A DNA stretch of 64,000 bases from NCBI RefSeq assembly GCF_900142365.1, contig NZ_FRAP01000025.1, forward strand, positions 1 through 64,000. The letters run 5' to 3'. The DNA is from Pseudonocardia thermophila. GTDB taxonomy: Bacteria > Actinomycetota > Actinomycetes > Mycobacteriales > Pseudonocardiaceae. Below are positions 8,410 to 16,856 of the stretch, one piece after another. Every line of letters starts with the position of its first letter. Position 1 is the first letter of the stretch. Made by a program: the position numbers and the translations under genes. The notes beneath the pieces were generated by a model. It ran no database searches. It was not told where the DNA came from and was given only the letters and a program-made list of their open reading frames with translations.

Positions 8410-9195
8410 GTGACCGCAACGAAGCCGCTGTCGGATCGGGTCGCGCTCGTCACGGGCGGATCGCGCGGGGTGGGGCAGGCGATCGCCACACGGCTGGCCG
8501 CCGACGGCGCCGCCGTGGCCGTCAACTACCGGCGCGACGAGGCTGCTGCCGCACAGGTCGTCGCCGAGATCGAGGCTGCGGGCGGGACGGCGCGGGCCTA
8601 CCGGGCACCCGTCGACGACGCAGAGGCCGTCGCCGCGATGACGGAGGCGATCACCACCGATCTCGGACCGGTCGACCTGCTGGTGAGCAACGCCGGCACG
8701 GCCAGCCGTGGCCGCACGATCGCCGACACCCCGGCCGATGAGTACGTGCGGCTCATGCAGGTGCACGTCCTCGGGCCGGTGGAGCTGATCCGGCGGTTGC
8801 TGCCCGGCATGCGCGCCCGCGACCGCTCCGACGTGGTCGTGATCTCCAGCTCGATCGTTTCCGACACCCCGCCCAGCGGGGCGCCGTACACGATGGCCAA
8901 GGCCGCGCTCGAGGCGGCCGCCCGCACCCTCGCCAAGGAGGAGCGCGAGCACGGGGTGCGGGTGAACATCGTCGCCCCCGGTCTCGTCGCCACCGACATG
9001 GGCGAGCGGCTGGCCGCCGCGCGCAGCGGCGCGAGCATCGCCGAGCTGGACGCCCGGTTCCCGTTCGGGCGGGTCGCGCGGCCCGAGGACGTCGCGGGCG
9101 TCGTGGCGTTCCTCGTCTCGGCCGACGCCGACTACGTCACCGGGCAGCGCATCCAGGTCGACGGCGGCGGCCCGGCGGCGGGGCTGCTCGGCTGA
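8410..9195 (+). CDS. SDR family oxidoreductase
   Basis: Classical short-chain dehydrogenase/reductase, 261 residues. The Rossmann motif TGGSRGVG is at 15-22, NAG at 94-96, the catalytic serine around 147-148, and Y160-x3-K164 (YTMAK). The C-terminal VTGQRIQVDGG motif is intact. It is likely an NADP(H)-dependent 3-oxoacyl-ACP-reductase-like enzyme of unknown substrate. The GTG start has GGGAGGA seven to ten bases upstream. Fourteen bases separate it from the aldolase-like gene, so they form an operon. Confidence 0.9.
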   Translation: MTATKPLSDRVALVTGGSRGVGQAIATRLAADGAAVAVNYRRDEAAAAQVVAEIEAAGGTARAYRAPVDDAEAVAAMTEAITTDLGPVDLLVSNAGTASRGRTIADTPADEYVRLMQVHVLGPVELIRRLLPGMRARDRSDVVVISSSIVSDTPPSGAPYTMAKAALEAAARTLAKEEREHGVRVNIVAPGLVATDMGERLAAARSGASIAELDARFPFGRVARPEDVAGVVAFLVSADADYVTGQRIQVDGGGPAAGLLG

Positions 9196-9209
9196 GGGAG
9201 GACTCGGGG

Positions 9210-10298
9210 ATGGTGGTCACCACGCTGCACGATCCGGGGTGGCGCGGGTTCGCCAGCGACAACTACGCCGGAGTGCACCCGCAGGTGCTGGCCGCCCTCG
9301 CCGCCGCCAACGGCGGCCACCAGGTCTCCTACGGCGAAGACCGCTACACCGCCCGGCTGCAAGAGGTGATCAAGGACCACTTCGGCGGGCAGGCCGAGGC
9401 GTTCCCGGTGTTCAACGGCACGGGCGCCAACGTCGTCGCGCTGACCGCCGTGCTGCCCCGCTGGGGCGCGGTCGTCACGACGACCAACTCCCACATCCAC
9501 AACGACGAATGCGGTGCCCCCGAGCGGATCGGCGGGATCAAGCTGCTGCCCGTGCCCACCCCGGACGGGAAGCTCACCCCGGATCTGGTGGCCCGCGAGG
9601 CGTGGGGCTGGGGCGACGAGCACCGCGCCCAGCCGCTGGCGGTCAGCATCACGCAGAACACCGAGGTCGGCACCGTGTACTCGCCCGAGCAGGTGCGCGC
9701 GGTCGCCGACTTCGCGCACGCGCACGGGATGGCCGTGCACATGGACGGTGCCCGGCTGTGGAACGCAGCCGCGGCGCTCGGGGCGCCGCTGCGGGCGTTC
9801 ACCACCGACGCGGGCGTGGATGTGCTGAGCCTCGGCGGCACCAAGAACGGGCTGCTGGGCGCCGAGGCGGTGGTGGTGCTCGCGCCCGAGCGGGTCAGCG
9901 ACCTGCGCTTCGTGCGGAAGATGACGATGCAGCTGGCCAGCAAGATGCGGTTCGCGTCGGTGCAGCTGCTCGCCCTGTTCGAGGACGATCTGGGGCTGCG
10001 CGCCGCGGCCCACGCGAACGCGATGGCCGCCCGGCTGCGGGCGGCACTGGGAGCCGAGGCACTGCCCGGGCTCGCGTTCACCCAGCCCACCGAGGCCAAC
10101 GCGGTGTTCGCGACCCTGCCGACCGACGCGGCCGACCGCATCCGGGAACGGGTGCGGTTCTACGACTGGGACCGCGCCCGCGGCGAGGTGCGGTGGATGA
10201 CCGCGTGGGACACGACGGAGGCGGACGTCGACGCCTTCGTGGCCGTCGTCCGGGAGGAGCTCGCGGACGGTCCGGGAGCGCCCGGCGCCGGTGCATGA
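9210..10298 (+). CDS. Threonine aldolase-like PLP enzyme (beta-eliminating lyase family)
   Basis: 362-residue fold-type I PLP enzyme. The motifs are SDNYAGVHPQVL at the N-terminus, YGEDRYTARLQ, FNGTGANVVAL, the aspartate in AVHMDGARLWNAA, and the PLP lysine in SLGGTKNGLLG. This matches low-specificity L-threonine aldolases, which cleave L-threonine/allo-threonine to glycine and acetaldehyde. It lies downstream of an SDR that could reduce or oxidise a hydroxy-amino-acid product (inference). Its TGA overlaps the start region of the sensor kinase by eight bases. Confidence 0.9.
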   Translation: MVVTTLHDPGWRGFASDNYAGVHPQVLAALAAANGGHQVSYGEDRYTARLQEVIKDHFGGQAEAFPVFNGTGANVVALTAVLPRWGAVVTTTNSHIHNDECGAPERIGGIKLLPVPTPDGKLTPDLVAREAWGWGDEHRAQPLAVSITQNTEVGTVYSPEQVRAVADFAHAHGMAVHMDGARLWNAAAALGAPLRAFTTDAGVDVLSLGGTKNGLLGAEAVVVLAPERVSDLRFVRKMTMQLASKMRFASVQLLALFEDDLGLRAAAHANAMAARLRAALGAEALPGLAFTQPTEANAVFATLPTDAADRIRERVRFYDWDRARGEVRWMTAWDTTEADVDAFVAVVREELADGPGAPGAGA

Positions 10299-11178
10299 TG
10301 TGGCCGTGATCGCCTGGTCCGATGTGGTCGCGCCGGCCGCAGGCGCGCTGCTGACGGGAGCGGCGGCGCTGCCGGCGGCGCTGCTGGGTGCCCCGGGCTG
10401 GATCGTGCTGCCGATGGGGGTGGCCGGGGCGTGCGTCGCCGTCGTGGGACGGCGGGTGCGCGCGCTGACCGCCGAGGTGGCGAAGGCCGACCGGGCTGCG
10501 CACGAGCGGGCCGACCAGCTGGCCGCCGCGAGCCACGACCTGCGCTCCCCGCTGGCGATGGTGTCGGCGGCCGCGGAGCTGCTGCTCACCGAGGGGCCCG
10601 GCCCCCTCACCCCGACCCAGCAGCGGTTCCTGCGGACCGTCGTGGACCAGAGCGCGCACGCCGTCCAGATCGCCGATGACAACCTCGTGCAGGCGCGGCT
10701 GGAGGCCGGGGCGTACGAGCTGCGCCGCACCATGACCGACCTGTCCGCGCTGGTCCGCGAGACCGTCACCGGGCTGCGCCCGCTCGCCCAGCGCCGCGAC
10801 CAGCACATCATCACGCAACTCCCGGCGGTGCCGGTGCGGGCGCTGGTGGACGCGCCGCTGCTGCGCCGCGCCGTGGTCAACCTCGCCACCAACGCCATGC
10901 GGTTCACCACCTACGGTGGTCTGATCGTGCTGAGGGTGCTGGACAACGAGACGTCGGTGGTGATCTGCGTGACCGACGACGGGATCGGGATGAGCCGGGA
11001 GGAGCGGGAGCGGCTGTTCCGCCCGTTCGTCAGCGGCTCGACGCTCGGCGACGGCACCGGGCTCGGGCTGGTGCTCACCCGCCGCATCGCCGAGGCGCAC
11101 GGCGGCCGGATCCTGGTCGACACCAGCCCGCGCCGCGGCACCACGATGATGCTGCGGCTCCCGCGGGAGCGGGCATGA
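10291..11178 (+). CDS. Sensor histidine kinase
   Basis: 295 residues: two hydrophobic segments at about 14-32 and 37-52 with almost no extracytoplasmic loop, then the dimerisation/phosphoacceptor box SHDLRSP with H82, an N-box around NLATNAMRFT, and G-boxes DDGIGM and GDGTGLGL of the HATPase domain. The near absence of a sensor domain suggests an intramembrane-sensing kinase or one reading the ABC transporter. The GTG at 10291 overlaps the upstream gene; GTG codons at 10300 and 10306 are alternative starts. Its stop overlaps the response regulator start as ATGA. Confidence 0.9.
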   Translation: MHDVAVIAWSDVVAPAAGALLTGAAALPAALLGAPGWIVLPMGVAGACVAVVGRRVRALTAEVAKADRAAHERADQLAAASHDLRSPLAMVSAAAELLLTEGPGPLTPTQQRFLRTVVDQSAHAVQIADDNLVQARLEAGAYELRRTMTDLSALVRETVTGLRPLAQRRDQHIITQLPAVPVRALVDAPLLRRAVVNLATNAMRFTTYGGLIVLRVLDNETSVVICVTDDGIGMSREERERLFRPFVSGSTLGDGTGLGLVLTRRIAEAHGGRILVDTSPRRGTTMMLRLPRERA

Positions 11179-11852
11179 CGGTCACCGCGCTCGTCGTCGA
11201 GGACGAGCCGCAGATGGCCGACATCGTCGAGTACATCCTGCAGACCGACGGCCTCGACGTGCGGCTGGCCCGCGACGGCGCGCAGGGCTGGGAGCAGTGG
11301 AGCGCCGGCGGGATCGGCCTGGTCGTGCTGGACATCGAGTTGCCCGGGCCGAACGGGCTGGAGCTGTGCACGCGGATCCGGGCGGCCAGCTCCGTGCCGA
11401 TCCTGGTGCTGACCGCCCGCACCGACACCCAGTCGGTGATCGCCGGGCTGGAGGCGGGCGCGGACGACTACGTGACCAAGCCGTTCCATCCCCGGGTGCT
11501 GTCCCTGCGGGTGCAGGCGCTGCTGCGGCGCGCCCAACCGACCCGGATGGCGCCGACGGTCGTCGGGGACCTGGAGATCGACCTGCGCAGCGGCACGGTC
11601 ACCGTGGCCGGGCGGCAGGTGAGCCTCGCCGCCACCGAGATCCGGGTGCTGGCCGCGCTCGCCGAGCGGGTCGGCGAGGTGGTGTCGTGGCGGCAGCTGC
11701 TCGCGACGGCGTGGGACGTCGACGACTGGGTGGGCGGCCGCGAGATGGTGAAGGCCGCCGTCTACCGGCTGCGGCACCGGCTCGGTGACGACCCGGCCCA
11801 CCCGCGCTACATCGAGACCGTGCGCGGCGTCGGCTACCGGCTCGTCAGGTGA
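11175..11852 (+). CDS. OmpR/PhoB-family response regulator
   Basis: 225 residues. The receiver domain has the acidic pocket E9/D10, phosphoacceptor D53 (VLDIELP), T80 and K102 (TKPF). The C-terminal winged helix (about 130-225) ends RYIETVRGVGYRLVR, diagnostic of the OmpR/PhoB class. It is coupled to the upstream kinase. Directly downstream lie phased TCACC repeats and then a binding-protein-dependent importer, its most likely target. Confidence 0.95.
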   Translation: MTVTALVVEDEPQMADIVEYILQTDGLDVRLARDGAQGWEQWSAGGIGLVVLDIELPGPNGLELCTRIRAASSVPILVLTARTDTQSVIAGLEAGADDYVTKPFHPRVLSLRVQALLRRAQPTRMAPTVVGDLEIDLRSGTVTVAGRQVSLAATEIRVLAALAERVGEVVSWRQLLATAWDVDDWVGGREMVKAAVYRLRHRLGDDPAHPRYIETVRGVGYRLVR

Positions 11853-11857
11853 CGGTT

Positions 11858-11886
11858 TCGTCACCGACGCTCACCATCTCGTCACA
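11858..11886 (+). promoter_or_regulatory. Phased TCACC direct repeats, candidate OmpR/PhoB-class operator
   Basis: TCACC at 11861, TCACC at 11871 and TCACA at 11882 repeat every 10-11 bp between the response regulator and the importer operon. The longer unit TCGTCAC recurs at 11858 and 11879, exactly 21 bp apart. Helical-turn direct repeats are the hallmark of OmpR/PhoB-class sites and resemble actinobacterial PHO boxes. Confidence 0.5.
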
Positions 11887-11963
11887 CCATTCGGCCGATC
11901 GAGGATCTACTTTCGCTGCGATCTCGGACACAGTCGGTCCGACGGCGGCGAGGAGGCCGACGA

Positions 11964-12998
11964 ATGCGCACGAAGGTTCTGTTGACGGCGTTACTGGTGG
12001 CGGCGGCTGCGGTGGCCGGATGTTCCCAGCGGGCCCCGGGGGGTGGCTCAGGGGAGGGCCTGACCGTCCTGTGCAGCGCGCAGGAGGACTGGTGCCAGAA
12101 GGTCACGGCGGCGTTCGCGGCCAAGACCGGCATCACCACGAGGTTCGTCCGGCTCTCGGCCGGTGAGGCGCTGGCGCGGGTGGACGCGGCGAAGGGGAGT
12201 CCGGAGTTCGACGTGTGGCACGGCGGGCCCGCCGACACCTACGTCGCGGCGCAGGAGCGGGGGCTGCTCCAGCCGCACACATCGGAGATCACCGAGCGGA
12301 TCCCGGCGCAGTTCCGCGACCCGGCCGGGTACTGGACGGGCATCTACTTCGGTGCGCTGGGGTTCTGCTCGAACCCCGACGTGCTCCAGGCGAACGGGCT
12401 GCAGGTGCCCACGTCGTGGAACGACCTGCTGGCGCCCGGGTTCACCAAGCAGGTCGGGATCGCGCACCCGGCGACGTCCGGCACCGCGTACACGGCGCTG
12501 TGGACGATGGTGACGCTGACCGGCAGCGAGGCGGGTGGGCTGGACTACTTCCGCAAGCTGCACCGGTCGGTGCTGCAGTACAGCAAGACCGGCAGCGGGC
12601 CCGGCCAGCAGGCCGCGCGCGGTGAGGTCGCGACGGCGATCGTGTTCAGCCACGACTGCGCGAAGTACAAGAAGGAGAGCGCGCCGAACCTGGTGCTGTC
12701 GTTCCCCGAGGAGGGCACCGGTTACGAGATCGGCGGCGTCGGCATCCTCGCCGGCGCGCACAACCTCGACGCGGCCCGGGAGTACGTCGACTTCGCCGCG
12801 AGCGCGGAGGCGCAGAACATCGGCCCGACGGTGAACTCGTTCCAGCGACCGACCGCGCCCGACGCCACGGCCGCGCCCGAGTCGTTCGACCCGGAGACGA
12901 CCAAGCTCGTCGACTACGACCTCGTCGCGGCCGGCAAGGCGAAGGAGGCGCTGCTCAAGCAGTTCTCCAGCGACGTCGCCAACAGCCCGGAGAAGTGA
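11964..12998 (+). CDS. ABC transporter substrate-binding lipoprotein (FbpA/AfuA/PhnS-like)
   Basis: 344-residue extracellular solute-binding protein with an N-terminal lipoprotein signal and lipobox VAGC (acylated C20). The mature part matches family 1 binding proteins of the ferric iron / 2-aminoethylphosphonate / phosphosugar type (VWHGGPADTYVAAQERGLL, WTGIYFGALGFCSN, GVGILAGAHN). The start has GAGGAGG eight bases upstream. First gene of a three-gene importer behind a two-component system, an arrangement typical of inducible uptake; the substrate could be Fe(III), a phosphonate or a sugar phosphate and cannot be chosen here. Confidence 0.88.
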   Translation: MRTKVLLTALLVAAAAVAGCSQRAPGGGSGEGLTVLCSAQEDWCQKVTAAFAAKTGITTRFVRLSAGEALARVDAAKGSPEFDVWHGGPADTYVAAQERGLLQPHTSEITERIPAQFRDPAGYWTGIYFGALGFCSNPDVLQANGLQVPTSWNDLLAPGFTKQVGIAHPATSGTAYTALWTMVTLTGSEAGGLDYFRKLHRSVLQYSKTGSGPGQQAARGEVATAIVFSHDCAKYKKESAPNLVLSFPEEGTGYEIGGVGILAGAHNLDAAREYVDFAASAEAQNIGPTVNSFQRPTAPDATAAPESFDPETTKLVDYDLVAAGKAKEALLKQFSSDVANSPEK

Positions 12999-12999
12999 C

Positions 13000-14811
13000 G
13001 TGACCGCAGTCCTCGACGCCGGCGATCCGCTCCGCACCCGGGGCGCGGTCCCCGGCCGGGCGCGGGCCAACCCCGCGCTCGTCGTCACCCTGGCCGGGAT
13101 CGTGCTGTTCCTGGTGATCGGGATCCTCTACCCGCTGGCGAGCGTGTTCCTCGGGGCGCTGTCCGGCGAGGGGCTCGACCGGCTCGGGGAGCTGGTGACC
13201 AACGCGGTCAACCGCGAGGTCGTCGGCAACACCATCCTGCTCGGCCTCACCACGGCCACCTTCGGGTTGGCGCTGGCGTTCCTGTTCGCGTTCGTCGTCG
13301 TGCGGCTCGACGTGCCGTTCAAGCGGGTGCTGCACGTCATCGCGATCATCCCGGTGATCAGCCCGCCGTTCGCGCTCGCCACCGCGCTCGTGGTGCTGTT
13401 CGGCCGCAACGGCGTGATCAGCATGGGGATCTTCGGTATCCCGTACGACATCTACGGGCTCGACGGGCTCACGCTCGCGCTCGGGTTGTCGTTCTTCCCG
13501 GTCGTGTACCTGACGCTGGTCGGGATGATGCAGCGGCTCGACCCGTCGCTCGACGAGGCCGCGCAGAGCCTGGGCGCCGGCCACCGGCGGATCTTCGCCA
13601 CGGTGACCCTGCCGATGCTCGTGCCCGGCCTGGCCAGCGGGTTCCTGCTGCTGTTCGTCGAGGCGATCGCCGACCTGGCCAACCCGCTCGTGCTCGGCGG
13701 CGACTTCACCGTGCTGTCCTCGCGGGCGTTCATCGCGATCACCGGCGAGTACGACGTCACGGCGGGCGCGGTGTACTCGTTCGCGCTGCTGATCCCGGCC
13801 GTGCTGGTGTTCGTGCTGCAGAAGTACTGGATCGACCGGCGGCAGGTGTTCGCCGTGACCGGCAAGCCCGCCGGGCGCGTGCAGCAACTGCGTGGGCCGG
13901 TCCCGTACATCGTCTACGCGGTGTGCGTGTTCGTGGCGGTCATGATCGTCGTCATCTACGCGACGATCGTCGTCGGCGCGGTGAGCGCCGTGCCGGGGAT
14001 CGACCCGACGTTCACGCTCGCGCACTTCGAGTTCGTGCTGTTCGGCATCGGGTCGGAGGCGATCGTCGACACCACCGTGCTGGCGCTGCTCGCCGCACCG
14101 CTGGCCGGGGTCATCGGTGTGGTGATCGCCTACGTCGTGGTGCGCAAGCTGCGGCGGCTCGCGGGCGTGCTGGACTTCCTGACGATGCTGGGCATCGCGG
14201 TGCCCGGTACGGTGCTCGGCATCGGGTTCATGCTCGCCTACCGGCCGGAGCACCTGGTGTTCGGCGTGCCGGTGCTGCCGTCGCTGGTCGGCGGGGCGGC
14301 CCTGCTCGGCGGGGCGGCCGGCATCCTGGCGGTGCTGACCGTGCGCAGCACCCCGGCGGCGCTGCGGGCGGGCGTCGGGTCGCTGCAGCAGATCCACCCG
14401 TCGATCGACGAGGCGTCCACCAGCCTCGGCGCGGACGACTTCACGACGTTCCGGCGGATCACCCTCCCGCTGATCCGGCCCGCGCTGATCGCCGGGCTGA
14501 CGTTCGCCATCGCGCGGTCGATGACGACGCTCTCGCCGATCGTCTTCCTCACCACGCCCAGCACCAAGATCATGACCTCGCAGATCCTCTCCGAGGTCGA
14601 CGCCGGCCGGTTCGGCAACGCGTTCGCCTACTGCTGCGTGCTGATGGCGATCGTGCTCGCGCTCGTCGGGGTGATCCGGCTCGTGGTGCGCGACCCCGGA
14701 GCCCGGCCGAACGCCGCCGGCGTGGGCAGCGGGCTCGCCACCGCCACCGCGACCGAGCAACCGGCGGCACTGGTTCCCGGCCGTACCGGCGACGAAGGAG
14801 TGACCCGATGA
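13000..14811 (+). CDS. ABC transporter permease, two permease domains in one chain
   Basis: 603 residues with about 12 transmembrane segments. Two homologous binding-protein-dependent permease domains (about 60-290 and 340-560) each carry the EAA coupling loop: LDEAAQSLGAGHRRIFATVTLP and IDEASTSLGADDFTTFRRITLP. This tandem-domain architecture is that of FbpB/AfuB/SfuB-type permeases. The GTG start follows the binding-protein stop by one base, and the stop overlaps the ATPase start as ATGA, so the three subunits are translationally coupled. Confidence 0.93.
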   Translation: MTAVLDAGDPLRTRGAVPGRARANPALVVTLAGIVLFLVIGILYPLASVFLGALSGEGLDRLGELVTNAVNREVVGNTILLGLTTATFGLALAFLFAFVVVRLDVPFKRVLHVIAIIPVISPPFALATALVVLFGRNGVISMGIFGIPYDIYGLDGLTLALGLSFFPVVYLTLVGMMQRLDPSLDEAAQSLGAGHRRIFATVTLPMLVPGLASGFLLLFVEAIADLANPLVLGGDFTVLSSRAFIAITGEYDVTAGAVYSFALLIPAVLVFVLQKYWIDRRQVFAVTGKPAGRVQQLRGPVPYIVYAVCVFVAVMIVVIYATIVVGAVSAVPGIDPTFTLAHFEFVLFGIGSEAIVDTTVLALLAAPLAGVIGVVIAYVVVRKLRRLAGVLDFLTMLGIAVPGTVLGIGFMLAYRPEHLVFGVPVLPSLVGGAALLGGAAGILAVLTVRSTPAALRAGVGSLQQIHPSIDEASTSLGADDFTTFRRITLPLIRPALIAGLTFAIARSMTTLSPIVFLTTPSTKIMTSQILSEVDAGRFGNAFAYCCVLMAIVLALVGVIRLVVRDPGARPNAAGVGSGLATATATEQPAALVPGRTGDEGVTR

Positions 14812-15974
14812 CGGCGAAGCAGCGCGAGCTCGGCCACGTCGAGCTGCACGGGCTCGGCAAGCGCTACGAGAACACCCCGCCGGCCGCCCGGCCCGCGGTG
14901 GCCGACGTGACCCTGGACATCCCGGCGGGGGAGTTCCTGACCTTCCTCGGCCCGTCCGGGTGCGGGAAGACCACCACGCTGCGGATGATCGCGGGCTTCG
15001 AGAAGCCCACCACCGGGCGGATCGTGCTCGACGGTGCGGACATGGTGCCGCTGCCGCCGAACAAGCGGCCGATGGCGATGGTGTTCCAGAACTACGCGCT
15101 GTTCCCGCACCTGAGCGTGTACGACAACGTCGCGTACGGGCTGAAGATCGACCGGCGGCGGCGGGCGGGGCTGGCTGAGGCCGTCGAGGTGGCGGTGACC
15201 AGCATGAACCTGCTCGGCCTCGAACACCGCTTCCCGCACCAGCTCTCCGGCGGTCAGCAGCAGCGGGTGGCGCTCGCGCGGGCGATGGTGATGCAGCCCG
15301 CGGTCCTGCTGTTCGACGAGCCGCTGTCCAACCTGGACGCGAAGTTCCGCGAGCAGATGCGCACCGAGATCCGGCTGCTGCAGCGGCGGATGGGCATCAC
15401 CAGCCTCTACGTCACGCACGACCAGGACGAGGCGATGAGCCTGTCCGACCGCATCGTGGTGATGAACGCGGGGCGCATCGAGCAGGTGGCCACGCCCGTC
15501 GAGGTGTACACGCGGCCGGCGTCGGTGTTCGTCGCCAACTTCATCGGCCGGGCGAGCTTCCTGCCCACGTACGCGACCGACCTCGCAGAAGGGGCTGCGA
15601 CCGTGCCGCTGCTCGGCACGCCCACCCGGGTCGCAGCGCACCCGCAGCTGCGGGCCGGCCAGGACGCGGTGCTCATGGTGCGGCCGCAGTCGGTCCAGGT
15701 GGAGCCGACCGTCGAGGGCGGGAACGGAGTGATCGTCAGCTCGGTGTACCGGGGCGACACCGTCGACTACGAGGTCGAGACCGCGCACGGCACCCTGCTC
15801 GCGTCGGTCCCCGATCCCGACGCGGACACAATCCTCGCCGAACAGACCACGGTGCGGGTCCGGATCGACGCCCGCCGCGCCTACCTCCTGCCGGCCGACG
15901 ACACCCCGGGCCGAGCCGGGGACGACGCGCCGACCGGCCCGCCCGCGGACGCCGGGGCGCTGCACCCGGTGTGA
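14808..15974 (+). CDS. ABC transporter ATP-binding protein (FbpC/PotA-like)
   Basis: 388 residues. Walker A GPSGCGKTT at 48-56, Q-loop in VFQNYALFPH, signature LSGGQQQR, Walker B LLFDEPLSNLD and H-loop VTHDQDEAMSLSDR are all intact, followed by a C-terminal TOBE-like regulatory domain and a Pro/Ala-rich tail. It powers the upstream binding-protein/permease pair. The ATG at 14808 has GAAGGAG nearby and overlaps the permease stop. A GC-rich hairpin follows within five bases of the stop. Confidence 0.95.
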   Translation: MTAKQRELGHVELHGLGKRYENTPPAARPAVADVTLDIPAGEFLTFLGPSGCGKTTTLRMIAGFEKPTTGRIVLDGADMVPLPPNKRPMAMVFQNYALFPHLSVYDNVAYGLKIDRRRRAGLAEAVEVAVTSMNLLGLEHRFPHQLSGGQQQRVALARAMVMQPAVLLFDEPLSNLDAKFREQMRTEIRLLQRRMGITSLYVTHDQDEAMSLSDRIVVMNAGRIEQVATPVEVYTRPASVFVANFIGRASFLPTYATDLAEGAATVPLLGTPTRVAAHPQLRAGQDAVLMVRPQSVQVEPTVEGGNGVIVSSVYRGDTVDYEVETAHGTLLASVPDPDADTILAEQTTVRVRIDARRAYLLPADDTPGRAGDDAPTGPPADAGALHPV

Positions 15975-15978
15975 GCGT

Positions 15979-16019
15979 CCGGGTGCGGCCCGGTACGAGG
16001 GGTCCGGGCCGCACCCCGG
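15979..16019 (+). terminator. Strong GC hairpin after the ABC importer operon
   Basis: Left arm 15979-15993 and right arm 16004-16019 pair over 15 bp with one bulged base and a 10-base loop. It begins four bases after the ATPase stop. No U tract. It lies just before the 22-bp repeat array. Confidence 0.65.
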
Positions 16020-16024
16020 CGCAC

Positions 16025-16276
16025 GCGAGTCGTCCTGTCCGGCTGCGCGAGTTGTCCCGTCCGGCTGCGCGAGTTGCCCCGTCGAGGACGTCGAGTTCGC
16101 CTGCCGCGGCGCGTCCGCCGTGAGATCGACGACTTCCGTCGGGCAACTCGCCGTCCCGGTTCGGCGAACTCGCCCTCCCGCTCGGGGAAACTCGCCGTGC
16201 TCGTCGGGGCAACTCGGCCGCCCGCTCGGGGAAACTCGCCGTGCTCGTCGGGGCAACTCGCGCCCACGCCGAGTGT
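16025..16276. repeat. Two-armed array of 22-bp repeats in opposite orientation
   Basis: The hexamer CGAGTT (first copy CGAGTC) begins at 16026, 16048, 16070 and 16092, exactly 22 bp apart. Its complement AACTCG begins at 16145, 16167, 16189, 16211, 16233 and 16255, again exactly 22 bp apart. Unit consensus is AACTCGCC-N8-CGGGGM. Units at 16177-16216 and 16221-16260 contain an identical 40-bp segment. The left-arm stretch 16070-16090 is complementary to 16196-16216 at 19 of 21 positions, so the transcript can fold back. It fills the gap between two convergent genes; long frames through it are out of register with the 22-bp period and are not genes. Confidence 0.85.
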
Positions 16277-16357
16277 GACGCGGCTGGCACCCCGGCCAGG
16301 TGTGGGCGGCGGCGCCGCGGGGGACGTCACCGGGGTGATGTCTTTGCGCGGGGCCCG

Positions 16358-16786
16358 TCAGCCGGCCTTGCTGAACTCCTCGAACGCGTCGGTGATCCGG
16401 CGCAGGAACTCCTCGACGGCGGGGCGCTCGTCCGGGTCGAGTTCGGCGACGGCGTCGTCGACCGCGTCCAGGATCGGCTCCAGCCCAGCGAGGACCATGG
16501 TCCGGGCCGAGTCGGTCAGCTCCAGGACGACGCGGCGGCCGTCGGTGGTGTGCGGGACCCGGCGCAGGTGGCCCGCCGCCTGCAGCCGGTCGACGAGCGC
16601 GGTGGCCGACGCCGAGCGGATGCCGAGCTGTCTGGCCAGCTCGACGGTGCCGGCGTTGCGGTCGGCGAGGATCTGCAGCGCCAGGACGTCGGTGACGCCC
16701 ACGCCGAGCCGGCGGGCCAGGGCGGCCTCCACGGCGTGGACGGTCCGCATCAGCGCGCGCAGGGCGTCGGGGATCCCGTCGGACAC
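16358..16786 (-). CDS. MarR-family transcriptional regulator
   Basis: 142-residue winged-helix regulator with the MarR layout: N-terminal dimerisation helix, recognition region TVELARQLGIRSASATALVDRLQAAGHLRR and wing VPHTTDGRRVVLELTD. The GTG start abuts GAGGAG with no spacer, while TAGCCT lies six bases upstream, so the message may be leaderless from this GTG; an in-frame stop lies just upstream. It is divergent from the F420-type reductase and FAD monooxygenase, which it probably controls together with itself through twin palindromes in the shared promoter. Confidence 0.93.
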   Translation of the reverse strand: MSDGIPDALRALMRTVHAVEAALARRLGVGVTDVLALQILADRNAGTVELARQLGIRSASATALVDRLQAAGHLRRVPHTTDGRRVVLELTDSARTMVLAGLEPILDAVDDAVAELDPDERPAVEEFLRRITDAFEEFSKAG

Positions 16787-16806
16787 CTCCTCAGGCTACC
16801 GGTCGC

Positions 16807-16839
16807 TAGATTGCCTAACGAATTTATGTAGACTGTCTA
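16807..16839. promoter_or_regulatory. Twin MarR-type operators TAGAYTGYCTA
   Basis: TAGATTGCCTA (16807-16817) and the perfect palindrome TAGACTGTCTA (16829-16839) share the pattern TAGAYTGYCTA with centres exactly 22 bp apart. The AT-rich tract between them probably holds the promoters of both divergent units. They are the likely binding sites of the adjacent MarR protein. Confidence 0.6.
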
Positions 16840-16856
16840 GTGACATGGGAGGTCGA

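Noticed and set aside
12955..14760. A 601-codon minus-strand frame opposite the ABC permease
   Set aside because: The plus-strand permease has clear EAA loops and membrane segments; the opposite frame is Arg/Asp/His-rich shadow sequence.
16025..16276. CRISPR array
   Set aside because: Repeats are contiguous 22-bp units without unique spacers, the arms are in opposite orientation, and no cas gene is present.
16074..16856. N-terminal extension of the F420-type reductase frame through the repeat array and antisense to marR
   Set aside because: The extension crosses the 22-bp repeats and the marR gene. A ribosome site and ATG at 16857 fit the family start.
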